Below are positions 23,818 to 36,310 of a stretch of DNA of 64,000 bases, piece after piece. Position 1 is the stretch's first letter. The number at the start of each line of letters is the position of its first letter. The stretch is from Corinectria fuckeliana (Eukaryota > Ascomycota > Sordariomycetes > Hypocreales > Nectriaceae): the NCBI GenBank assembly GCA_019137255.1, contig WPDH01000123.1, positions 310,001 through 374,000 of the forward strand, written 5' to 3'. The translations under genes and the position numbers were made by a program. The notes below the pieces were generated by a model. The model was given only the letters and a program-made list of their open reading frames with translations. It was not told the origin of the DNA and did not search any database.

Positions 23818-24623
23818 CGATATACTGCCGCGTATTGGCAAGGAGAGAGGGCTCCCGGCTGGGGGCAAGATCTCGATCTGTTCTGTGGTCACCACAATGC
23901 CTACTCCGTACATAGTAGAGCGTGGTTCGTAGAAAGTACGTTAGAAGGCGTGATGCGGGGATTTTCTCAAGTGTTGATGGAGGGGTTGTGAATGGCATTG
24001 AGCATCCTGCTTTCTTTCTCTCAATTCCACCTTGATACTTGCGGCAGTAAGTAACCGGTAGCCGGGTTATACATCCGACTTACTGACAGATTTCTCACGC
24101 CGTATTCACTCGCTACCGGACGCTGTAGTTCAGCTCTTTTCGGGATTTCGTAAAGTCACGGTGCGTGCTGAGTCTGATGCTTCACATTGTCGTAAGGATA
24201 TGCGAGGTCTCGATGTCCAAAGGCCCCAATGACAAGGACCAGCATGTTAGGCGATATGGTCTAGGCGACATGGCCTAGGCGACGGACCACCAGGTGTATT
24301 CAGCCCTGGTTCCCGGCAAAGGCCAGGGCATTGCATCTTTAGCCAGGGCTCTAGACTACTGCCCCCCCCCCGCCATTGGAAAAAGCAAAAGTTGAGAGGA
24401 CGGGCGTTACAGTTCCTGAGTCGGAGTTGCGTGTCGCAAAGGACGTCTAGTCGAGCACAAGGTTTCGTGATGAGACCTCATGTAACATCAAGTATCGTCA
24501 CTAAGGTGACAATGGGTCGTTAGCCGAGGCTGACCCTTGTTTGTTTTTAATCGCGTGGGGGTTCATCGGCATCTCAAAGGTTATAGCTGTTACGCTACTG
24601 GAGGTATAGTACAATACATGTAT

Positions 24624-24634
24624 AGTACTTCGTA
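24624..24634 (-). repeat. TACGAAGTACT motif, copy 3
   Basis: Exact copy on the minus strand. Confidence 0.7.
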
Positions 24635-25200
24635 ACCTGGGTGGGTTCTGGCGAGAAACGGCGGCAGATGCTCGTTCATGTACAAAGTATATCGCCTGTA
24701 AAGAAGAGTGCATTGTGCGAGTAACGTTAGTGGCCAAGGTTGGCACCATCGAATGCAGTCAGTCGGCACGTCAAGTGGATTGGCAACCAAGCTGCCTTGG
24801 AGGATCGACCGACCACGGTAAGCCTGGGTCTCACTAGAGGAGTCCGCCTTGGCCACCTCCAGGCCCGTGAGGAAGCATTGGACCGCGGGAAACATGCTCT
24901 GGTGGACCAAGATAAAAATATGAATGGAGAAGGCAGGAGCACTATTCCAAGGGAAAACATATTATGCTCTGCTGAATTGGGAGCTCAGTAGCCAATGCCG
25001 AAACTCAAATCAGCCAGGGAGCGTTAAAGGCTGGGAACCAACCTGTTAACCACGTTTCTGCCATGGCTACCTTAGGTAGATAGGCAGCAGACGAGTCTCG
25101 CTGTCGTCATGGCATGAAAACCCAGCACAATGGCAACTCTAGCAGCTTGGAGTGGTTGGCATTGACCCTAGCCATGAATTTGAAGCTGGTTGGGAGGCAT

Positions 25201-25222
25201 GCGTACGAAGTATTTCGTACGC
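25201..25222. repeat. Perfect 9-bp inverted repeat (hairpin)
   Basis: GCGTACGAA, a 4-nt spacer GTAT, then TTCGTACGC. The arms carry the start of the TACGAAGTACT motif, so this looks like two copies head to head. Confidence 0.8.
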
Positions 25223-27315
25223 TAATAACACGCTGCAGTAGTGGGATGCACCTAGGCCGGACGGTTAATGGGGGAACCTGGCTTTGCACCAGTCAATTCC
25301 TGGGAGTAGAGCGGAAAAGGGGGGGGGAGCAGTTTTGGGATAACTCAAGTGCTTACCAACTACTCATCGATTCGCAGACGAGGTCTAAGCTGGGTTGATG
25401 TGTTGGTGATGGCGATTGCTCTGGTGTGTAATCTTGCTGGCCTAGTCGATCCTAGAAGAGCAGTTTGTGGCCCCAGATTGTGGTCTAGCTTTGACTAAGA
25501 CGGAACCTCCACCCGCAGGCAGCCTGATGTGCATTGCAACAAGGAGGAATAGGCCATGTTGTACTCCTTGGCAGGCTAATTAGTATGCACACTGCCGGCC
25601 AGTTGGCAGTGCGCATACCTAGTTAGCTGCTGGGCCTCCAGCAGTGGTGGAGTTGTATGATGCTTGACATTGCACTCGGAGGTTGGAGCCTCAAGTCGGA
25701 AGGTTAGGTAATTAATAAGAGCGACGCGAGGCTCGGTCCGCACCGTGACATATTTGCTTCGCACGGTACCGCAGTACACATACGATGATAGCCTGGGAAG
25801 ATGCACACTGTGCCACCAGCTCTACAGCACTTTAGTTAAGCTTTCATACTACTTCGTGGCCTCGATGTGCCTTAGGCAACTCGAACATCACGTCCTCGTA
25901 GCCTCGTGATGGCTTGGAAGAAAAGAAAGAAAAAAAACAATACGGCTGAACATCCAACTTGACGGTCGCTCGACGACGCCGTCTCTACCGATTAAAGCCC
26001 ATACTGGAACTACACAAATCAGTTTGCGAAAATCTATACCCAATACTGCCTAGCCATTGCGGGCAGGAGAACCTCGCCATCAGCCCATCTCGCACCTCCT
26101 TCGGCTCGACATCACGATTTCGGGTTGCCGAGGCCAGAACGACAACGACAACATTGACGGCGATCTTACCAACACAATGCCACACTAGACTATCCGTCTG
26201 CGAGGCCGTGTCTTATCAAAAGATTGCAGCGTATCCTCCGGTACGAGTCGACTTCTCGATGCAAAAAAGTTGGTTGATGACTTGCTGAGGAATTGATTTG
26301 CCGAGCCATCGTACGCGGGCAAATCACAGACCAACATCTTGAGCGTACTTTGTACACTACGCACGTCTGCAGACTGCAGTATACCTACCTCCACCCATGA
26401 TAGGCACGGCAATGTGTCTCTGCCCAAGGCCAAGACATGTCTCCCATCAGGGGTTTTTACAGTAGACGCAGCTAGGAGGCTGCAACATTACCATGCAGGG
26501 GAGCGCTGGACGGAAAAGTCAACCGCCATCGCCAACTAGCAGCATTGCAGTCACGACTCACGGCTATCCCGACTTCATTGCAGGTCGGCCATGATATCAT
26601 GCTACAGCACCGCGCATCGCAGCCAGCCATTGGCATGCCGGCTGCCGCAGGGCCTCAGTCGGCGCGAGGATGGTGGCTAACGTAGTCGTGCGACTTCGCC
26701 GAGAAGATCAACACATGGTCGAACCACGACGACGCCCTAGTCTCCACAACCCTCGCACGCGCGCATACCATTTCGTCTCTATCCCACGCTCCATCTTGTT
26801 ATTGAACCACAAGGCTCAAATCCCCGCTCGTTATCGACATCGTCCTCGTCCCGAGATTGGGGGCACACGCCTCCCGAAGAGCGCCAGTCCTCAGAAGTCA
26901 TAATTCCGCACATCACACTCGGCGCTCAGCATCGGTAGCGCTGCCCGCTCACCGTCAACCCCAGCCCACGCAAAGCCGACGATGCAGGCCAGCGTTCCAC
27001 TTAGCAAACGGCCGGACTTGTGTACCCAGAAGTACCTTGTGGTCGCTGCGAGGCCCCCGTCGACGCTAAGACTGGAGCAGTGGAGGGACTGTTGGATGGG
27101 TCCCTCCCCCCCATCACTCGCGGTGGAGACGTGCGTCCAGAGTCTGTCACCCTCCATGGCCATATCCCTCCATCGCTGTGAGCCAAGTCTCCTACCTAGC
27201 CAGTCAGCCCTCACCAGGCCAGTGTGGAGGGAGGCACCACCATGGCACCAAGCCTCAAGGCCGCAAGGACAACATCGGCGTCCTGGACGGGACCGACGGC
27301 ACATGGCGGCGGGCC

Positions 27316-27326
27316 TACGAAGTACT
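27316..27326 (+). repeat. TACGAAGTACT motif, copy 4
   Basis: Exact copy about 590 bp upstream of the transcription factor start. Confidence 0.7.
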
Positions 27327-27913
27327 CGGTCCCCTGGACGAGAGTGACACTCACCTAGCCCATGGCTTACTATGTATGGCGTCCTCTGGTACGTGCTTGC
27401 CTTGGCACTGAACTAAATCCAAACCTCCCCAGCTGGACCACGATGGCTGTGGGGAGACGGCATTACGGGCACCAGAGGCACAATGCTAGCAAGCTGGATC
27501 TCAGTCTCCCAGTCCTCCACACCCTGTCGCCTTTTAGCCTGACCTCCCAAATAAGACCTCTCCACCCACATGGCCCCTCCATCCCTCCCATCTTCCTCCC
27601 ACTTCCCTCCCTTTCATCCTGTGTCTACGTTCTTCAACTTGTCGCCTTCTCTAGGCGACCACAAGGAACTTCGATCAGCCGCCGATGTGCTGGTGTCGAT
27701 GGCTAGCCCGACCTAACGCCCACCGCCGCCACGCTCCTGTCCCCACAGCTCTGTGCCAACTAGTCGACCTATGACCTCCGAAGGCCGTGTATAATCCTCG
27801 AGCCATTCATTTAGCTCGTTGCCGCCGGTTTCGAATTACTTCGTCGCTGTCTGTTCTTGTCCCTGGACGTTTCTCAATTCCGAAGGGAAATATTCTCTCG
27901 GTATCGACAGGTC

Positions 27914-30174
27914 ATGGAACGCCCACTTAACCCTATGTCGGAGGAAGGGGGTTTGTCTTGGTCCGACTGCCGCAGCATGTCCTCCGATGAAGCCCACGAA
28001 AACATGCTTCCGCACTCCCCGTCGCCGATGGATACCGCGTGGATGGTCTCGTCTTCGACAGCTCAACTGCGGGCAGGTCAATTGTCGCCCATCAGCGCCG
28101 GGATGGATATGGTTATGGACACATCCTCTGCACCGACCATGGTCCACTCCGCCTCGTCGTCCTGCACCGATTCTTGGAGTACGGGATATGCTGAACGTGA
28201 TGATGTGGAAATGGACAACAACTGGGAACAAGGGTCCGACGACATCCTCACCATCCCCAAGCTGGAGCCCATGGAGGACGACTTGAGGTTGGATGACCTA
28301 AAGGCCGCCCCGTTGGCACCCGCCCCCCCATCTGAGCCTTCGACCGTCGGACCGAAGCAAAAGCGACCTCGAGGTCGACCTAGGAAGCATCCTCTTACCC
28401 CCGTGGTCGGGGCAAGCAAAGTGACCAAGGGGCGATCAAAAACCGGATGCATTACTTGTAGGAAGAGGAAAAAGAAGTGCGACGAAGCCAAACCCAGGTG
28501 TAAATCGATCCCGTCTAGACCAGTCCCGCTGCTCTTTCTAACGCTACAGTCTAGGCATGAATTGCGAGAAGAATGCTGTGGTATGCGAAGGGTATCACGA
28601 GAAACAAATTTGGAAGAGTGGCAAAGAAAGAGCCGAAGAGGGTATGTTGTTCGATACGACAGTGAAGTGACAATCTAACCATAGATGCAGAACGCATGCG
28701 ACGGGAGAGTCTCCCAGTCATTACCATGCAGCCCATTTTCCATGCTGTCGAGACAGTCGAGGACAAGGTCTTTTGGAAACACTACATCGCCCACTTCAGC
28801 AACCTCCTCACAGTAGAAGGAGAGGCCAAGAACGCGTTCAAGGATATCATTCTACAGCTCGCCAACACGCACCAAGGACTTATGCACTCTATTCTTGCCG
28901 TTAGCAGCAAGCACATGGACCTGGATACTCCCTATGGCGCCAAAATCCTCGCCGAAAACCCACAGACGAGCCGAGAACAGTTGCAGCAGCGTTCCGACTA
29001 CCATCACGACGAGGCGATGAAGGTACTTTATGAGGATATGGACCGATCCATGGACAGGGACGACCCCGAGTACAGTACGATTCTGTCGGCGAGATACGGG
29101 CAGATGCTGTGCTTGCTACTGCAGACTCGAGCCGAGGGCAATCCCCGTGGCGAACACCGCGTCCACCTTCAGGCCTACCAGGCTCTTATCAAGCACTCTC
29201 CACCCGAGAACCCAGCCTTCCATACATTCATCACCGAGTTCTTCCAGTACCACATCTACGCCGATGACCTATTTTGGCACCCCGAGACGATGACCAACCG
29301 CCTGTCATCGGAGGACTGGGAGCCCACCGGACCCATTCACCCCCCTCGACTCCTCGGTGTTGCAGATGGACTCTTCAAGCACCTGTCTCAGATCACCACC
29401 ATCCGAAACACCATCCGCGCCAACATGGCTGCCTCGAATGACCCTCTCGTTGACTACACCAGCCTTTACCAAGCCGCGGAGATCGACACCGCCATCCGGG
29501 AGTGGTCGCCCCAATGGCCCCCTGGTGATACTCGTGACAGCGTAGGACTGCTGTACAAACAGATGATGTGGGTGTATCTCTTCCGGACCATCTACCCGCC
29601 CTCCGCCTCATCGATACGACGATCGACCTTTAGCACGCTGCCCGCGATGGCCAACGTATCAGTTCCTCCTCCGCGACGGGCCTCTATGATTGCCACGGTT
29701 TCCACGGCCAAGGCTTCGGTCAACGGCGTCCAGACGCCGCTCAGTTGTCCATCATCCCGTCACCCGTCGAGAACCAACTCGATGCACGAGCAGGACTCAC
29801 AGCACGCAGGGGATGCCCCTAGATCCGGGTCGCCGCCCCCGAGTCGACGCCCCGCGTATCATGATCGCCGCATTACTCTTGCCGTGGAGGAGTCACTGAG
29901 CATCTTGGAGTCGTTCGCCCCTTCGGACCCCTCACAGACCCTTCTCCTCATTCCTTGCCTACTCATCGGCACAGCTTGTTTCGAAAGCCGCCAGCGAGAA
30001 CGGATCCGCACCGCCATAAAAGCTGTCCGCGGTTATACCGGTCTTCGCAACTGCGATCGCGTATGCGACTTGCTCGAGGGGGTTTGGGCTGCAATGGAGC
30101 AGGGCGACTGGATCGCCGTCTGGGACTGGCAAGGCTTGGCCCGACGAATGGGCCTCGACTTCGCCTGCACCTAG
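27914..30174 (+). CDS. Zn2Cys6 transcription factor with AT-hook
   Basis: Exons 27914-28499, 28555-28641 and 28685-30174 give 720 aa. Intron 1 (55 bp, GTAAAT donor, CTAAC branch) falls inside the zinc cluster, and intron 2 is 43 bp. Joined, the cluster reads C-x2-C-x6-C-x6-C-x2-C-x6-C (GCITCRKRKKKCDEAKPRC, then MNCEKNAVVC), near residues 179-207. Just before it is an AT-hook (RPRGRPRKHP, about residue 152), so the protein probably has two DNA contacts. The N-terminus is acidic and Ser-rich. The C-terminal 490 residues form the helical regulatory region seen in fungal-specific transcription factors (Fungal_trans_2-like), with a Ser/Arg-rich insert near 29690-29870. The first in-frame ATG (27914) was taken as start. 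Targets are unknown. Confidence 0.87.
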
Positions 30175-31749
30175 ACACCCAATTCATATTGAACATTAAT
30201 ACGTTACGGCCTCGCCTTCATCACCCGCTAATGAGCCACGCGGGGAGCGCGCGGACAGCAGCCAGGGCCTTTTGCTTCGCAAGCTTGTCCAGATTTATTC
30301 TTGCTTTTCCACTCGTCTCGACATGCACCTATGGAATACCAGTCTGTTATCGTTTGCTTCTTATTATTGCCTTTTTCGAGACCCCACCGTCTCGCTTTTC
30401 ACGTGGGATATCATCCATGCATTCACCTATACCGAAATACAAAGGTTCGGAGAAATGACACTCGGGTCATCGTTCTGCAAGGGGCCTTGTGTACTCTGAA
30501 GGTGACTTTGGTTTAATATACGGATACTCCTCCGGAGAGGTAAGGGGAAGAGTGTTGAGGTCCCAATTTCACGGCCGCCGAGGAATCATTGGATCCTTTC
30601 TCGTTAGTCTGTAATGATTAACAGGACGAGACCTGGTGGCATATCATGATTTACAGTTATATACCATCTGCGGCTGGTGAGGGGGGCAGACCAGGGGAAG
30701 GAGAGAGGCGTCCTACAATTCAGCTATTCTGGGAAGTTTTCCCTCTTGTTGTTTCTTCATGTTCCCTTCCGCCCGGAAAGCCAAGGCTTCTCCGAGGCGA
30801 GAGAAGGGGGCTAGCGAAGGGAGGTCAATCGTGCTTTGGACCTGAGACATGCTCGATTACATTTACTGTTGATCCTGGCTGGTGTCGCTACTGACGCCCC
30901 CTTTTTGGAAAGGGAAAGTCGCTACGATGAACGGGGTACACCTTAGTACTGAGCCTTTTGATGCTGCTTAGTATTGTTTGAATGAAGGCAATCCCGCAAA
31001 GTGGGAGGGACCTAGTACCCTTACGAGAACCTACAGGCCTCCTTGTCCATATCCTAGTTGTCTGTGTGATGTGTACATAGTGACGAATGCCACCACAACG
31101 TGGGGGCCGGTTGGTTAACGTTTTTCCATCCTCGACTGGAGGGTAACAGCCGTCCTATATATGAGAAGGAATCTTCTTCGCCGGTCGGTCGAGTGACGTG
31201 CGCTTGTGATTTATATCGCTGGTTGGATGCGGCTCGGGGTATAGAGGAATAGGTATCCTAAAGCTGAGATGTCTTGTCGACTCTTTAAGCTGATCGCGCG
31301 GAGCAACGGACTAACTCCGAGTATCATAACTGTGCTCAAATCCAGTTTCTCATTTCCCATCTTTCTAGTACATGCCTCGGACAACGAACGGAATACTATG
31401 AGACAGCACAAATAGATACCACCAAGCTTAAGACGTCAGACAATGTCAGATAAGAGAAACCGTTGCCTAGAACTACACAGTTGATAATGCTGACTTACAC
31501 ACGATACATACAACCCCAGTGTGAACCCCCCGTCCAAGTCGTATCAAACCAACTAACGACCGCTCTTTGCGACATCTCGAACGAGACATGAATCACATCG
31601 TCGTAACAAACAGAGTCCCGTACCTCGTTCAACACTAGTGATCAACAGAGGAAACCCGTAACACGTCACTTTTCCTGCACAAGTATCTCGTCCTTAGCCT
31701 TAGCCCACGCTGCCTTGCGGCTCTTATAGTCTCCCCCATGAGTTACGCA
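30175..31749. other. Gene-free interval
   Basis: 3' regions of the transcription factor (+) and of the next gene (-), which converge. No supportable gene is seen. Confidence 0.5.
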
Positions 31750-32982
31750 TCAGTTGTTGCGTTTGTTGCCTTCGAAATAGAATTTTCCCAGTGGTTCGCC
31801 GTTCTGGCCAGGCCCTACAAGATCAGCCGGGCCTGTTCTCGTCTCGCCACTGTCGAGTCTTTGGATGATTCTCTCGGCCGCATCCCGCGACCCGCCAGGC
31901 AGAGACTGCGACTGTGATGCCAACACAGGTCCTCGGAAGGTGGTGTCGACAAACGAGTCGTGTTCGTATGGATGTCCCGGGTAGGGAGGATCAGCTGCTA
32001 CTCCGTCCACCATGCGCGCATCTCGGCGCTCCTGCATGGCCGAAGCACTAACAGGCATATCACCACCCATCGAGGTGTCCCGTTCGCGGCGCGCATCGCT
32101 CATGCCCGAATTGGCCCGCTCGAGACCCCAAATATGTTGCGCGGTGGCGGATCCGGGTGCAGGCCGGCGGTGATAGATGGGGCCAGAGACGGTGCTGCCG
32201 GCGCCCTCGCCAAAGCCGACCAGGGAGGCCGAGCCGTCGTCACTCATGCGATCTTCATAAGCGCCTACGGAATGAGCAGCCATGCCGTCGAGATCCTCGT
32301 CCATAGCGTCGGGATACCCGCCCATGCTAGCGACGGAGTCGACCTCGCGATAGTTGGTGCCGGTGCTAAACATGTCCTCGTCACGGTCGCCGGCGGTAGT
32401 GCGCCCGTCGTCGCCCTCATCAATGTGACTCTCAGTGGCGCTTGCGGTGCCAACAGTGCTCATCTTTGTGACAGCAACCGGCTGTCCGTTGCTGTCGAAG
32501 TAGGCGGGGGTCAAGTGCTGGGTCGCGGGGTAGTTGGGGGGGAAGCCGGTCGAGGTCGGAGTAGTCTGGGGAGAGATGGAGGAGGCGGCGCCGGCGGCAG
32601 ACCCCGGGGGCGGTGCGCGGAGGGTCGAGACACGTTCAAGGCCGGCGAGACGGGAGATGCGATCGGCGCGCTCAGCCTCGAGGCTGGTGGCGGAGGGATT
32701 GTGGTGATGACCGCGGCCGAAGGAGCCTGGGCCCGAAGGGAAATGGCCGCGATGGCCATCCTTGATGGCGGTAGTGGAGAGGGCGGAGAGGGAGGTGGTG
32801 GTGCTGGTGGGCGTCCCGCTAAAGAAAGCGAAGATGAGGTGAGTTCATGTGATCGCGGGGGGAGGGGGGGAGGGGGGTAGGAAGAGCAGAGAAGAAGAGA
32901 CGCACGGCACCTCAGACGGAGTGTCTGGTCTCGAGCTTGGAGGCGGGAGGTTGATGAAAGTCGGATGCGACGCTTGCGCCAT
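31750..32982 (-). CDS. Low-complexity protein of unknown function (381 aa)
   Basis: Exon 1 is 32982-32906 (MAQASHPTFINLPPPSSRPDTP...). After an 87-bp intron (GTGCGT donor, TTTCTTTAG acceptor), exon 2 is 32818-31750. The protein is Ser/Thr/Pro-rich at the start. It has a short charged helix (LEAERADRISRLAGLERVSTL) near residue 65, an Asp/Glu-rich middle (DEDMFSTG, DAMDEDLDG) and a Gly/Ser motif (SASLVGFGEGAGSTVSGP). The tail is GPGQNGEPLGKFYFEG. The ordered charged patches and the way the intron restores the frame argue for a real gene. It looks like a conserved fungal protein, probably regulatory or nuclear, but I cannot name a family. Confidence 0.7.
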
Positions 32983-34006
32983 GACGGAGGTTCGGAAGTT
33001 CGGAGATTCCCGAAGGTATGCGAAAAGGGGCGGTGGACCAGTGAGTGGGAGGCAATCTTGGAAGATCTGGAGCAGGATTGGCGGCGTTTTCTCTGCGCGG
33101 CGACGTCGAGGCTGGATGCGGAATGGCGACGAGGGTAACCTGGACGAATATACGTAGTGGGGGAAAGCGAGGCGGGTTGAGTTGAGTTGGATTGGATGGG
33201 GCTAGTCGAAGAAGCGAATGCCTGCGCAAGAGGTCGTAGGATGGAAGACGAGATGGAAGAAGAGATGGAAGAGGATATGAATGGACGGGAGTTGGGATTG
33301 GGATGAAGGAGAGATGATTCCGGGAGATGTTGGTGAATGAATGATGCGATAGAGCCCGGGAAAGGAAGGAAGGCACTGGTTAGGTAGGCGCGAGTCCCCA
33401 CGCGGATCAGCTGCAGCACCTCCATCCAGCGGCTTCACATACCTGAACCACCTCTAGCGCGACCCAGAGGGTGCTAGGTGCTGGGGTGCTAGGCATTCGT
33501 ATACATAGTGCCCGGCGGGAATCAATCGCTCACCTGGAAAGCCACAGAATAGATATGCGCTGACGCTCCAGTCGGCACCGGTGGGTGTCTTATCGCAGCA
33601 ACAGCCCAATATAGGGAAGAGGGGACGCGAGCCACTAATTTATGTGAGTAGAGTCTACTTGTCTGCCGTCCATCCCGTTCATCCTTGGCCATGTTGGACT
33701 CGCCGTCAGGACAGGGACTTCCAGGGAGTGAGGGGTGGATGCCTTATGACGTCGACAAGTGGGTGCTGCGATTGGACCCTAGCGGTTTGGTCTCTTGGGG
33801 CTTCTGGAGGACGACAATGAATGATCTGAGCGGGGGGGAGTCAAGAAAACCTAGGATGGGACACGTCGACGTAAGCTAGACGTTATCTGCCTATATGTCT
33901 AGTCTACTTGGCGAGGAGGCAGGGTGTTGAAGAAGCCATGGTCGCAGTTGTCTAAAAAGGGACCCATCCATCCATCCAGCCAGCCATACTTACATATCTA
34001 CCCTTC
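32983..34006. promoter_or_regulatory. Leader and promoter of the unknown gene
   Basis: On the minus strand 32983-33420 is strongly C/T-rich, like other leaders in this window. A GGTGCTAGG-type tandem lies at 33470-33492. No gene is seen from 33493 to 34006. Confidence 0.5.
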
Positions 34007-34439
34007 TCAAAAGGTGCCGGGAGTAAAATCAATCACCGGCGCCTTCTCAATCTTATCCCCCAAGCCCTTGATGAACGCCTGGTGCGCCGGGTCCTCGGCG
34101 ACGTAGTACGCGCGGTCCTCGGCGCTCGCGTGCGTGATGCCGCCCTGCAAGCCCTCGATGCTGTTGTCGGCCCCGCCCTTGGACGACACCATGTACGGCT
34201 TGCCCGTCGACGGGTGCAGGCAGCGGTCCTTGAGGGAGAGCATCTGGTCGTTGATCTAGAGGGAAACCCGCAGGCCGCCAGTTATCAGTCCCTGTTTTCC
34301 GTTGCTGTATGGGCTGAGGGTAGAGGTTGCAGAGACAGATGGAGAATATGAGAGAGAGAGGGAATCTTACCGTCTGAACTTCAGTGGCAGACAAATCAGC
34401 CCGGAACTGGAAGAGGACAATGTGTGTGACCGGCGCCAT
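34007..34439 (-). CDS. Stress-responsive A/B barrel (Dabb) domain protein
   Basis: Exon 1 is 34439-34371 (MAPVTHIVLFQFRADLSATEVQT). A 114-bp intron (GTAAGA to TCTAG) is followed by exon 2, 34255-34007, for 105 aa in total. The single domain covers nearly the whole protein. It starts with the strand THIVLFQF; then come the conserved GG-ADNSIEGLQGG turn, a helix with the tyrosine pair in AYYVAEDPAHQAF, and a last strand VIDFTPG. Dabb proteins are small dimeric ferredoxin-like folds. Fungal members include enzymes of secondary metabolism, but no such genes surround this one. Substrate unknown. Confidence 0.88.
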
Positions 34440-35006
34440 GGTGAATAGACTCGAGGCCTTTGCTTTCTGTGCGATAACTTCGTTTTTCCTCCTGATTACA
34501 TTGGGTAGTCAAGAGTTGAGAGTAAGTGTCTGTCCCCTCTGACAACCCCGCGCCAGCTCCGACAGTGGGGCCGCACTCCCGTTGGGTCCCGCCGCCCGCT
34601 CGGGCGCTTTCACGATCTTTGCTTTTGTGGTGATAATTTATTCAGTTTTATTCAACCTAGGAAATTCTCATTATTACCCCCAGAGCCCCATTTCCGTCAT
34701 GCCCCAGGGTCTCATCTCCTTCCACGGTTCCGTATCCGTAGTTCCGTCCTTTTTCCCCCTTCTGCAGCGCCCCCATTTAGCTCGCAAATCACAAATGAAA
34801 TTTGCTTCAGCGCCACATTGCACCGGGGCCATGCTCTTATTACCATCCATTCCTTCCAGGCCGCCGCCGTAGTCCAACCCGCCCCAAAGAAGAAGCAAGA
34901 GAAATGCCAGTTTGCTTGATAAAGAAAGACTCCAGACACCCAAATGTGAAAGAACCACCCCTCCCCTCTGATGCAAATGTCTTCGGTTCAGGTCTTTTCC
35001 CCTTCC
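34440..35006. other. Gene-free interval
   Basis: Promoter of the Dabb gene and 3' flank of the next gene. No other feature is seen. Confidence 0.5.
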
Positions 35007-35423
35007 TCACAGGAATGCCATGCCCGTCATCATCAGGCCAAACGCTAGGCCTAAGGCAACGAAGCCCGGGTCCTTGAGCGAGACGGCACCGGCGTTGAGG
35101 TCGGGAGCTAACGTGGCCTGCACCGAGGCCACCCAGGTATCTTTGGCTGCCGTGGTCTTGGAGGCCTTGGAGGTCTTCTTCGTTGCCGAGCCGGTAGCTG
35201 TGCTGTCGTCGGCCGACTTGTCGTCCTTGTTGTCGGAATCGTCGCTCGTGCCCGTCGCATCGGCAGTGTCTGTGGTCTTGTCGGCCGTCGTCTTGACATC
35301 GGCCGTCGCCGTGGCCTTGTCCGAGGCGTCTGAGACTGCCGTGTCCGAGGAGTCGGCGGTTCGGGCAGCGACGCTGGTAAGGAGGAGAGCCAGAGGCAGG
35401 ACGTGCTTGAGCTGGACACGCAT
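35007..35423 (-). CDS. Small secreted, probably GPI-anchored protein (138 aa)
   Basis: Single exon. The signal peptide is MRVQLKHVLPLALLLTSVAA, followed by about 75 residues made almost only of Ser, Thr, Ala, Asp and Lys, a likely O-glycosylated stalk. Next is a short ordered piece (DTWVASVQATLAPDLNAG), then a hydrophobic C-terminal tail (PGFVALGLAFGLMMTGMAFL) with nothing after it. That end is typical of a GPI-attachment signal, with a plausible site at the NAG/S region. The strong bias to Asp-Ser-Asp and Lys-Thr pairs is unusual but matches fungal cell-wall proteins. Family not recognised. Confidence 0.7.
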   Translation of the reverse strand: MRVQLKHVLPLALLLTSVAARTADSSDTAVSDASDKATATADVKTTADKTTDTADATGTSDDSDNKDDKSADDSTATGSATKKTSKASKTTAAKDTWVASVQATLAPDLNAGAVSLKDPGFVALGLAFGLMMTGMAFL

Positions 35424-36310
35424 GATGTCGGTTCCCGAAGGTGGTGGGTTGATGGTGTTGGTAGTGGATGTGGGTAAAGTGTCGTCAAGTAAGCTACGGG
35501 TCGCGGTGAGGACGAATATTAAAGTGAATGTTGACGCTGATGGTTTGTTGGTACGGATTCAAACGACAGAAGCGAAGCGAAGTAGAAGGCTCGGGGGAAG
35601 GAAAGGAAAGCAGCGAATGGATCAAGCCAACGGCGGACTTTGCAGGGCAAGGCAGCGAATGCTGTGAACAAGGCGGAAGGAAGTTTGCGGACAGGAGATA
35701 ATAATGGTTCCTCTCCAAAAGCCAAGAGCCACCCCGGCACGATGGTATGCGTGAGGCGTTGGCATCTTATATGCCGGTGTGCACTAAGCTAGGGAGTGTT
35801 ACGTGTAGGCCGATCCATAGCCTACATAGCACACGCTACGCTACAAGGTCTCCTCCGATCCGGGGGTTTGGACAGGAGGGAACGAGGACTTGGAGGAGCA
35901 ATAAGGGGGGGAGGGGGGCCACGGGGGAGCCGGCTCAGGCGGTCCAGGCTTCCCGTGGCAGCGGCGTCGTCGATCTAGGCCAGGGGGGAAATGCCAGTTC
36001 ACACGGATGGACTGTGGTGCGTAAATCCGAGTGCCAGTCCTAGAGACAATGCTATCCGCGAGCGGTTTGATTACAAGGGCCGACGGGAGCAAAGTCCTTG
36101 CCCCGATCCCGACGGTTCCTCACGAAAGGGTTCATACATAGGGCCAAGGCTGTGCTTTTCCCACTCTGTTGCAGTTGGCACTCGGCTCGCTACGTTTTGG
36201 CATGAAAAATAGGGAGCGCGAGGTGGAGCACACATAAAGATGGCCTGTTGAGCCCCCCCCGGCATTGACTCGACAACAACAGCAACAACGACGCCGCCAA
36301 CAGCAGCCAA

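Larger units (their letters stand above)
19007..27913. other. Gene-poor stretch of 8.9 kb upstream of the transcription factor
   Basis: No ORF here has domain content, signal peptide or consistent splice structure; the open frames are short and overlap on both strands. The stretch contains many homopolymer C/G runs (for example 20505-20519, 21539-21548, 24362-24371), microsatellites, and short palindromes of the TACGAAGTACT type. It may hold regulatory DNA or untranslated exons of the gene at 27914, or non-coding transcripts. Nothing in the bases alone decides this. Confidence 0.5.
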
